Positions 54,967-64,000 of a stretch of 64,000 bases of DNA are shown piece after piece; position 1 is the first letter of the stretch, and each line of letters starts with the position of its first letter. Source of the stretch: Marsupella aquatica (taxonomy: Eukaryota; Marchantiophyta). Position numbers and translations under genes: made by a program. The stretch covers positions 3,162,001-3,226,000 of the forward strand of contig OZ316899.1 in assembly GCA_973895155.1 (NCBI GenBank), in the 5' to 3' direction. A model generated the notes under the pieces. It was not told the origin of the DNA. It was given only the letters and a program-made list of their open reading frames with translations, and ran no database searches.

Positions 54967-57900
54967 TCAGACCCTACATCAGATTGTGAAACAAGAAGGA
55001 ATAACAAGGTGGACCATGACACAAAAGAATGAGGTGCAACACAAACCAATGCTTTATGGATGGCAAAGCACTAGGACTGAGCAGCGCAAATAACCTTGGC
55101 CTATGATTGGAAGCAATCACAAATATTGCAACCTATATGCCTTTGCCTGCTGTCCAGCAGTGCTCACTCACCCTGCCTTTTTAAAATCTGTAAGGGCAAC
55201 ACAGAACAAATAGCAATTGAGTCTCAGCAAAGCATTGGTTCTCAAGTTTTAAAATGGACAGACTTGTTTCATTGCCTGCCTTGTGCGCAGCAGGCTAAGA
55301 CTGATCAGGGCAAACAAAGCAAACACAACAATGTGCACAACAAAGCGCAGAGAGCAACAAAACTCCAGCAAACTGGGACTCAGGCAAGAGATACGACCAT
55401 TAAAGGTGACACACACTTCCCCAAAGGTCAAAAGCCTTCTACATCTTAAGGTGCTGGACACATCTGTTATAGAACCGTAAGTTATTGTACTCTCAACAAG
55501 CTTTCTCCTTGTGAGGTCGTTTAAACCATCCTAGACTGTTATCTGATCAAGGCAGTCTATTCACTCAACAACAAACTTTTAGCGACTGCTGTCAGTTGCC
55601 AACGCTTGATTCTCATGTTTTAAGCTCCAATCGCTGCGCATAAGAAACTCAGAAGTACAATGAACTTTCTAATGCAACAATGTGCTATTAACAGGACGCG
55701 ATGGATCGAGAGAACTGTCTGACACAATGAGAGTGAATTGTTTAAGTACATTCATCATATATAATGTCAGATGGTACATAGCAATTAAGGCAGCGAATAG
55801 TCCATGTATTTTTAACTTGAATTTTGGATTCAAGTAGTGAGAGCTCTAAATTTATATATTCAAGTAGTGAGAGCTACAAATTTAAATTTGCTGGGACAGT
55901 TTTCCAGTTTTGGATCTTGCTGCACTTTATATACAGCAGCAACCTGAGCTCCATGACAAAACCCACCCACAAGCTGAAGCCTCTGGACAGAGACAAGAAA
56001 ATCTGTGAAAGAAAGTAGAGCGCAACAAAGATCCAACATATATACGCAGATTTTTGACAGTGGCATTAGCAATGCACAAAATGATAGAATAGAGGGAATA
56101 GAAACAAGCAAGCGTAAACTGTCCTCTCCACAGTAGGGGGATGAGTGAGTGTTCTCAACCAAAAAAGAGAAAAGAAAGGGCTATGATACAGAGGGATGTC
56201 AAAAGAAGAGTAAGGAAACCAATTGATTGAGGAACACAGACAGACTAAGGAAAACATCATACAATGGAAAACTAAGGACTACATTGTAATAATAAGAGAT
56301 CAAGCTCACCTTGCACCACAAAGATTGTCACGAGTCACCTCGCAGTTCCTCACAGCTTAGGTCCAAGATGAAATTTCAATATGGAGGAAAGGAGTTTACT
56401 CATTTAAAACAGAGAAGGAGTGGCATCTACAGGGACTTTGGCAGCACACTCAAAAGGTTGGCGATACATCAGGTTATCTTTCTAGGTCAGACACTGCCAA
56501 TAGAATTTTGAACACAAGGGTACGGCATCCTGATTTGCCTAAACTCAATCAACTTAATAGCATATTTTTATGTTCAATTAGGCAGCACTAAATAGTCCAG
56601 CCTTTCATGCAGTTAGAATAATTGGCAATAATTGCCAGACGACAACAAGACAACAAACTGAACTGAACATAATAGACAAAACAAACTGCACTCAACAGCA
56701 GACAAATCCGGCAAGTAGCAATCAGAAATCAACAGCAGATAGACAGAGGACAACTCGGTCAGAACTCGGGCACTTGATTTAGTTGTGGTAAATAGGAGAA
56801 AGCTAAGAAATAGAGAGAGCAAGCAAGAACAATACGTTAGCAGAGCAAGAGCAAGCAAGAGCAATACGTTAGCAGACAAGCAAGAGCAATACGTTAGCAG
56901 ACTCCAGAAAAATCATCTCTTGAGATTGAGGAGAAAGGCATTCCCCGGCCAGCTTACCTATGTCTTGAAAAATGTCTCGGACATCGTGGACGCTGGGCCT
57001 CAGCTGCTGGCCGCAAGGGAAGATTTTGCCAAAACAAACAATAAAGCTCAAAGATACTTAAATTTCTTAGGTCTTTCTAAACGGGGACTGAATCAGCAAT
57101 TAGAACCAGTAAACCCTGATCTTGGGCAGGCAGAGAGAGAAGACTCCGCGCCTAATACTTATGTCTACCCGAATTTTACTGGGACATATGAGCATTGGGA
57201 TGTCATTGCAAAGCAGAATTTTGTAGCAATGGAAGGAATCAGCATAGATAGCAGTGGAAGGTCGCAATGGAGCTAGCATGGGACAGGGAAGGAAATGCAG
57301 GCACTTGTGATGCAAAAGGCTACAGAGGGCGAGAAGGTGGACAACCAAACTCAACAAACTCAAAGAACATGTAGCAAATGGCAATAGAATAGAAGATCAG
57401 AGAACATGTAGCAAATGGAGAGGGATAGATAGAGAAAAAACATAAGCAAAGAGCTCTGGCACACAGCAACAAAGGTCCCAACACAACACATTGCAGGTCC
57501 CAGGCTAGGGTGGAGCTGGAAGTGGAGAGCACAGAGCAACCAGGCAAATCACAGCATGGGCGCCAATGGGAATAAGGTCATACCTTTGAGGCGGAAGCTA
57601 GCAGGCCTCAACTTGCACTCTATTGCCTTCCGCAAGTAGCTTGCACTCTCAGCTTCCGCAATGAGTCGCCCTCTCCCCTTTGGCAAGCAGCTGCTCGACC
57701 TCTCCCCTTCCGCAAGCAGCTTGCCTTCTCCCCATCCGCAATCAGGTCACCTCTCCCCTTCCGCAAGCAGCTTGCACCCACTTAAAGAAACGAATGCTGA
57801 GACCAAACAAACAACCGGCTCCCGGTTCAGCACCTGCTCTTTAAACTCCACAACCTCTTCAAGAAGCTATCGTTGACCTTCCGCAGCAAGAATGATTTCC

Positions 57901-58560
57901 TCCTTGCTTTCACTGCCTCCACGAGCTTCCATAGCAATCGCCTCCACAACGATCGGGGTCCCCAGCGCGCAAATGCCTTCCGCATCCACCTTGCACAGCT
58001 TGTTGCCGATCGTAGCTCCTCCCCCGCAGCTCGTGACCCGCAGCTTGTCGCTTGACTCTTTCTGATTAAGTTTGGCTCTACGCTACTCAGCCAGCGTAGC
58101 TCCTCCCCTCCGCAGCTCCTCAGCCAGCACAGCTCTTCCCTTCCGCAGCTCCAACCTCACGCAACTCCTCCCCTCCTGCAACTCCAACCTGTGCTCTTGG
58201 GGCAACTCCAACCTGTGCGCAGAAGAGTGTTGCAGCTCCTCCCCTCCTGCAACTCCAACCTGTGCTCCCGGGGCAAATGTGCTCGGAAGAGTGTCGAAGC
58301 TTGGTGGAGGCAATGCACAACGCTGCGCAACCCTAAGCCCTTGCAATGTGCACACAAAGGCATGCCAAGAAAAGAGCACATCGAGCGTTGCCCTCTCGAT
58401 GTTTTTTCAGGAAAAAGGGCTCCTGTTGGTACGCGAGAACACTTGAGCGGGAAAAACCTAATGCCGGACCCCTAAACCCCGTAAAAGTAAGGTATTTCTC
58501 CAGATGGGGATGGTGGATATTGTGGGTCATGAATTAGGGTTCTTTTCTGACAATCTCTCA
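54967..58560. other. 5' region of the CACTA element, no clear gene
   Basis: No domain recognised on either strand. It holds three local repeats: a 30-bp-type motif with CAATACGTTAGCAGA three times (56,820-56,905), a CTTCCGCAAGCAGCTTGC motif repeated around 57,600-57,780, and a CTCCTGCAACTCCAACCTGT duplication at 58,150-58,270. Frames on the plus strand at 56.8-57.3 kb and on both strands at 58.1-58.4 kb arise from these repeats. The region probably contains the leader, first introns and promoter of the EDM2-like or TNPD gene. Confidence 0.4.
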
Positions 58561-58569
58561 TATGTCTGG

Positions 58570-58760
58570 ACCCCCCATAAGGCCCTAGGGAAGTTGAGAC
58601 TAGGTTAATAACAATGTAAACCCCCCCCATAAGGCCCTAGGGAAATACCAACTATATAGGGTAATAACAAGGTCTGGACGCCCCCATAAGGCCCTAAGTA
58701 GGGAAGGCAAGGTTAATAACTTATAATGTCGCAACCCCCCCATAAGGTCATGGCTGTTTG
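58570..58760 (+). repeat. about 60-bp tandem repeat, four copies
   Basis: CCCCCATAAGGCCCTAGGGAA followed by a variable part and GGTTAATAACA recurs four times with irregular length, the last copy partial. Confidence 0.8.
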
Positions 58761-59349
58761 TGTAGGTGCCAACAAGAATGCTAAGGACCAATGTTATATA
58801 TAAAAAATCATGCCCGCAATATAAATGGTCATTTTGGACCAAGGGAAAACCTTGGTTTTCTAACTTGGTGCTCTAGAGTTATGGCTCAAAATCACATTGA
58901 CCCTAAACCCATAACCCGACCTTCATTTAAACAAATTAATCCTTCATGGGAGGTGAGGGTGTTGTGGATTACATTAACTAGTGTGCTTTTGTACATGCCC
59001 TTGCCAGCACCCTCGTCTAGAGCCCACTTCCCGGGCCCCTTACATGCTACATGCCCACTACATATGAGGCTATGTTGTCTAAGAGTTTTTGAGAGCATTA
59101 CACCAAAGCATTAACAAGTGAGCCTTCCCATGACTATATGACCTCCAATATGCCAACATAAATGGCTTCCAATATGATAGCGTGAGTGACCCCAAGTTTA
59201 GTCCTTAGATTGAAGCACCATTTAATTCACAAATGACCCAATGAACTCCCTTGTACCTCCAAAGAGACCCCCCCAATAGCCTTTGTAAAGACCACATTTC
59301 CAGTCATTTAGTACTTCTGACCTCTAGTATGACAACCAAGATTACCCTA

Positions 59350-62300
59350 ATTTGAGGTGTTTTCATTAATGACCACATATGCAGTCAATTGCTCCAAATG
59401 ACCTCCAATATGACTACCAAGATGACCCTTATTGTAGTCATTGGCATTAATGACAGACATTATGTGAAAATGACCCAATGAAGAGTATACTACCTCTCGG
59501 AGTGCCCCCTTACAATTCCTTTGAAATTTAATAGAATATATCCAAAATCCAAATGTCGGCACAAACATGACATAGTTATATAGAGGACATAGTCTTCCAC
59601 TAGTATTGCACTATATACCTCTTGGAGAGACAAAAACAATTTTTGTTTGCCTTTGGAATGGATGGTATGCATGCATGGTGATACTTTTGGCAAATCACTC
59701 CAATGTTGTATGACTTGGGAGTGATTTCCCCAAGGTTGCATCATCCCTTAAGTAATTGCAAAAACTTGGCTCCAAAGTGCTCATGGTGCAACTAGTGGTT
59801 GGAGAATAGTAAGTATAGTATCCCGCACCTATTGGAAAGGTTGCCAGCTCCATGTAGGGCCCCATGGCAGTCTAGGGCCCACTTCCAGCCCTTATCCCCA
59901 AACTGGTCATTTAGGTTGGTCCATAATGACACCATGAGGGACCTCTTTAATGACCAGGTATGCAGTCATTTGGTCCAAATGACTGCCAATATGACTGCCA
60001 AAATGACCCATATGGTAGTCATTGACTTTAATGACACACCGTTACTCCAAAATGACACTACCTATTGGAGTGGCCCCTGGAAAATCCTTAGCAATTTAAT
60101 AGAATATTCCTCACCCAAACGCCAGCACAAACATGACAAAGTTAAATCGAAGGACAACAACCTTCCACTGGTTTTGCGCTTACTCTTAGAGAACAAGAAA
60201 ACAACTATTATATAACTTTGAATGTGGTGGTATACATCCATGGTGACACTTTTGGCAAATCACTCCAAAACCGTATGCCTTGGGAGTGATTTCCCCAAGG
60301 TTTCATCGTGCCTTAACAAAATGCAAAAACATGACTCCAAAGTGTTCATGGTGCAACTAGTGGTTGGAGAATAGTGGGTATAGTACCCCGCACCTAGTGG
60401 AGAGGTTGCCACCTTCATGTAGGGCCCCATGGCACACTAGGGCCACCTTAAGCTCCTAGACTCAAAAGGGTCATTTCTGATGGTCCATAATGACACCATG
60501 AGAGACCTCTATAATGACCCCATATGCAGTCATTGTGCACAAATGACTTCCAAAATGATTGCAAAAATGACCTTTATTGCAGTCTTTGGCATTAATGACA
60601 CACTATTCCTCCAAAATGACCCAATGAAGATTACAACACCTACTCACAATGCCCCAACACTATTCATATGCAAAATGGAGTATTCCCCATCCAAACACCG
60701 GCACCAACATGACACAATTATATCACAGGATGACAACCTTCCATTGGTGTTGCACTAGTTCTTGGAGAGACAAAAAAGGGCTTCGGCACCGATGGTATGC
60801 ATCCATGGAGACACTTTTAGCAAATCACTCCAAAGTCATATAACTTGGGAGTGATTTCCCCAAAGGTGCATCATGCCTTAAGTAAATGCAAAAACATGTG
60901 TCCAAAGTGTTCATGGCACAACTAGTGGTTGGACAATGATGAGTATAGTGTCCCGCACCTAGTGGAGGGGTTCTCAGCTCTATGTGGGGCCCCATGGCAC
61001 TCTAGGGTCCACCTCCGGCCCCTAGCCCCAAACTGGTCATTTGTGCTTCTGCTTAATGACTGCACAAGGGACCCCTCAAATGACCACAAATCCAGTCATT
61101 TGACTTATGTGACAGCCCATATGACAGATTTAATGACCCTACTTGTAGTCATTGGTATTTATGACACCAATTTTTTCAGAAATGACTCAATGAAGATTAC
61201 ACTACCTCCTTGAGTGCCCCATCACCATTCATTTGCAAAATAGAATATTCCCCATCCAAGCACCGGCACAAACATGACAGAATTACATGGAAGGATGACA
61301 ACCTTGCACTACTTCTTGCAGAGACAAAAAAAATGGCTTCATTTCCTTTTAGATAGGATGGTATGCATCAATGGTGACACTTTTGGCAAATCACTCCAAA
61401 GTTGTATGACTTGGGAGTGATTTCCCCAAGATTATATCATCCCTTAAGTAAACACAAAAACATGGCTCCAAACTACTAATGGTGCAACTAGTGGTTGGAG
61501 AATAGTAAATATAGTATTTGACACCTAGTGGAGGGGTTGCGAGCTCTATGTGAGGCCACATGGCACTCTAGGGCCCACCTCTAGCCCTTAGCTCCAAATT
61601 GGTCATCCATGCTTGTCTTCAATGACTGCACTAGAGACCCCTCAAATGACAACAAGTCCAGTCATTTGAATTATATGACATCCCATATGACCATTTCAAT
61701 GACCCTACTTGAGGTCATTGGCACTTATGACATGACTTTGTTAAAAAATGACCCAATGAAGGTCCTAGTACCGCCAGAGAGAGCCCGTTGTACATTCCTT
61801 GCAAAAATGGAATATTTGTATACCTTTAAACATCAGACACATCATAGAGGGAAGCACCACTGCCACGCCCATTCCATTGGTGTTGCGCTACCTCTTGGAG
61901 AGACAAAAAAGGGCTTCATTTGCGTTTGGAACAATGATATGCATCCATGGTGACACTTTTGGCAAATCACTCCAAAGTTGTATGACTTGGGAGTGATTTC
62001 CCCAAATTAAGGTGCATCGTGCCTTCAATAAACGCAAAAACATGTGTCCAAAGTATTTACGTTGCAACTAGTGATTGGACAATGATGAGTATAGTGTCCC
62101 ACACGCAGTGGAGGGGTTCTCACCTCTATGTGGGGCCACATGGCACTCTAGGGCCCACCTCCAGCCCCTAGCCCCAAACTGGTCATTTGTGCTTTTGCTT
62201 AATGACTACACAAGGGACCCCTCAAATGACCACAACTGCAGTCATTAGACTTATATGACTACCCATATGACAGTTTTAATGACCCTACTTGTAGTCATTG

Positions 62301-62830
62301 GCATTTATGATAGTCCATTGCTCACATATGACCCAATAAAGGCCCTAGTACCTCCAAAGAGAGCCCGCTTTAGATTCCTTGCAAGGTTGGAATATTCCTC
62401 TTCCCTAAACCTGCACCCACACCATATAGAGAAGCACGACTCCCCTGCCCATTCCACTGGTGCAGCACTACCTCTTCGAGAACCCAAAAACAATTTTTAT
62501 TTGCCTTTGGATGTGATGGTATGCATCCATGGTGACACTTTTGGCAAATCACTCCAAAGTTATACGACTTGGGAGTGATTTCCCCAAAGGTGCATCATGC
62601 CTTAAGTAAATGCAAAGACATGTGTTCAAATTGCTAATGCCGCAACTAGTGGTTGGACAATGATGAGTATAGTGTCCCGCACCAAGTGGAGGGGTTGACA
62701 CACTCGGGCCCACCTTAAGTTCATAGACCAAAAATGGTCATTTATGCTAGTCCATAATGATACCATGAGAGATGTCTTGAATGACAACTTATATAGTCAT
62801 TTGGTCAAATGACCTCTAATATGACCACTG
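59350..62830 (+). repeat. six-copy tandem array of about 570 bp in CACTA 5' subterminal region
   Basis: The phrase CACTTTTGGCAAATCACTCC followed by a GGGAGTGATTTCCCCAA inverted partner recurs at about 59,685, 60,246, 60,810, 61,377, 61,951 and 62,535, so the period grows slightly from 564 to 584. Each unit also holds CAACTAGTGGTTGGA, a CATGTAGGGCCCCATGG-type block and five to eight GTCATT/AATGAC motifs. The array is much longer than the subterminal region on the left side. Confidence 0.85.
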
Positions 62831-63565
62831 ACATTACCCTTATTGTAGTCATTGGCATTCTTCAATGACTCTACAATTATGATCGGTGTCTGGAATGACT
62901 ATTGAGTATTTTGATCTTGATATCTCTTGGGTTCTTTAATGACTCTATAAGTAGTCATTTATGCAATAAGTCCATAATGACTGTATGTTATTGTAAACAT
63001 TGATATATCATGATTTTTAGATTGACACTATATTTTGTCATTTGTGCGACAAGTCCATAATGACAGTATGGTGTTGTAAACACTGATATATATAAATTTC
63101 AAGATTGACCCTAGAGTTAGTCATTTATGAGAGAAGTCCATAATGACGGTATGTTGTTGTAAACACTGATATATTTTTATTTTCAGATTGACCCTAGATT
63201 TTGTCATTTAACACCGTTGGTTAAAATGACGGAAATACATTTTTGTCATTTATCACCGTTATCCAAAATGACCCAAATAGATATTTGGTCATTTCATTCA
63301 TTGTCCAAAGTGACTATAATGGTGCTAAACACTGATTTATCATTGTTGTTATTTATTGGGTTATTTAGGACATGTGTCTAAATTGACCATTTTAGGAAAA
63401 TTGTGTCATTTTGGTCGCATCAGTCATTATAGACATTATACAAAATGACGCAAAAGTTATCATTTTATCATTTCAAGATATTGGTCATTGTGGACAGTCA
63501 TTCTCCTATCATTCTTTTTGTCATTAGAAATTTTGGTCATTGATTCATTTCCATCATTGGGTGAT
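62831..63565. repeat. CACTA subterminal GTCATT region, right
   Basis: Dense GTCATT and AATGAC motifs, with a recurring GTCCATAATGAC...TGTTGTAAACACTGATATAT block at about 70-80 bases (three copies, 62,970-63,180), ending at the right terminal repeat. Confidence 0.75.
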
Positions 63566-63596
63566 TGGTCATAAAGGGCCCTATTTTCTTCTAATC
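63566..63596 (-). repeat. CACTA terminal inverted repeat, right
   Basis: Reverse complement begins GATTAGAAGAAAATAGGG and ends TTTATGACCA, matching the left repeat at 23 of 31 positions. The canonical CACTA start is mutated. Confidence 0.75.
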
Positions 63597-63599
63597 ATT

Positions 63600-64000
63600 C
63601 TTCTATTGAAAGTCTTTGCGGAGATCTTCAAGCTCCCTCTTCAGTGCCCTCTCCTTCCTCTGTGCCTCTACCATGGCCTTATTGCAGATCATTATGTGAG
63701 TCGACTCCGTGTCTTTCAGCTCTTTCTTCCACTTCTCCTTCTCTTTGAGCGCCTCGGCCAATTGCCCTTGGATCTGGGCAAGTTTACTCTTGAATAACTG
63801 GTTATCAGCCTTGGATGTATCCAGTTGCCCCTGCATGATGCTAAGCTCATGCTTCCTAACCCGCAACTCATCTTGAGCATGCTTGGCTGCCTTTAGATCT
63901 CTAGCCTTGGCTTCCTTCTTTCTAAGCCATCGGATGACCTCTTCCTTCTTCATCCTCTCCAAGGCCACTACTTCTTCCAATCGGCTTTTATCCAACATCT
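63600..64000 (-). pseudogene. coiled-coil gene copy B, N-terminal part (runs off the window)
   Basis: Reads from the window edge: DKSRLEEVVALERMKKEEVI, then a long charged heptad region (QGQLAEALKEKEKWKKELKD) to EDLRKDFQ. An in-frame TAG follows two codons before the CACTA insertion site, and the frame resumes beyond the element at 45,397. It is the same gene as 44,655-45,397. Its opening phrase also ends copy A at 44.6 kb in the other orientation. Confidence 0.65.

Larger units (their letters stand above)
45398..63596 (-). mobile_element. 18.2 kb autonomous-type CACTA (En/Spm) transposon with EDM2-like gene
   Basis: Left end CACTAGTAGAAAACAAGG and right end (reverse complement) GATTAGAAGAAAATAGGG belong to 31-bp terminal repeats matching at 23 positions, both running into TTTATGACCA. 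ATT flanks both sides (45,395-45,397 and 63,597-63,599) as a 3-bp target duplication, the size typical of CACTA. Joining the flanks with one ATT restores the coiled-coil frame exactly. Genes lie on the minus strand: EDM2-like PHD gene, TNPD transposase, TNPA-like protein. Both subterminal zones are dense in GTCATT/AATGAC motifs. The right terminus has lost the canonical first bases (GATTAG for CACTAG), and the genes contain stops, so this copy is probably no longer active. Confidence 0.9.

Noticed and set aside
56785-57276. 163-codon plus-strand frame beginning with Arg/Lys-rich repeats
   Set aside because: The start is a DNA minisatellite, the rest has no recognisable domain, and it opposes the transposon genes; kept only as part of the leader region.
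58083-58530. Frames on both strands near 58.1-58.5 kb
   Set aside because: They are generated by the local CTCCTGCAACTCCAACCTGT-type duplication in the transposon leader.

Overview
The window is nuclear DNA of a land plant, dominated by nested and decayed transposable elements. The evidence is one intact plant receptor kinase of the EMS1/EXS type, En/Spm (CACTA) transposons with the plant-typical transposase, DUF4218 and DUF4216 blocks, several Ty1/copia and Ty3/gypsy remnants, spliceosomal GT-AG introns and a tRNA-like fragment resembling plastid trnV-GAC. The high load of old, C-to-T-decayed elements suggests a large-genome lineage, possibly a fern, lycophyte or gymnosperm. That guess about lineage is weak.

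Layout. 0-9 kb holds a palindromic GACGCT array, two unrecognised broken minus-strand genes and a GC-rich degenerate repeat. 9.5-15.2 kb is a full-order but broken copia element (minus) with a probable MITE inside its pol. 15.2-19.6 kb is the 3' end of an old plus-strand CACTA element, itself split by a 2.0 kb non-autonomous CACTA with 24-bp subterminal repeats. 20.2-24.2 kb is a plus-strand multi-exon gene remnant. It encodes a ParB-like segment followed by a DNA N4/N6 methyltransferase-like domain, and is closed by stops consistent with C-to-T decay. 24.5-28.8 kb has gypsy and copia fragments. 30.8-35.1 kb is the only intact gene, a 1,408-residue LRR receptor kinase (minus). 36.4-39.8 kb has a plastid-tRNA-like fragment, a third copia remnant with a 360-bp LTR, and a gypsy RT/RNase H fragment. 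40-45.4 kb and 63.6-64 kb hold two opposite-facing copies of a coiled-coil gene.

The largest feature is an 18.2 kb CACTA transposon (45,398-63,596) inserted in one of those coiled-coil copies. A 3-bp target duplication (ATT) flanks it and the reading frame is restored exactly across it. It carries a TNPA-like gene, a TNPD transposase gene and, unexpectedly, a third gene on the same strand. That gene encodes the tandem PHD-finger module characteristic of EDM2, a host chromatin reader acting at heterochromatic transposons. The 5' side has a six-copy ~570-bp tandem array rich in GTCATT subterminal motifs. A transposon carrying an EDM2-like reader is the strongest candidate for an undescribed system here; the methyltransferase gene remnant is second.

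Except for the receptor kinase, nearly every coding region is broken. Where family knowledge predicts the original codon, the stops are usually CGA to TGA changes, as expected from deamination of methylated cytosine in silenced DNA.
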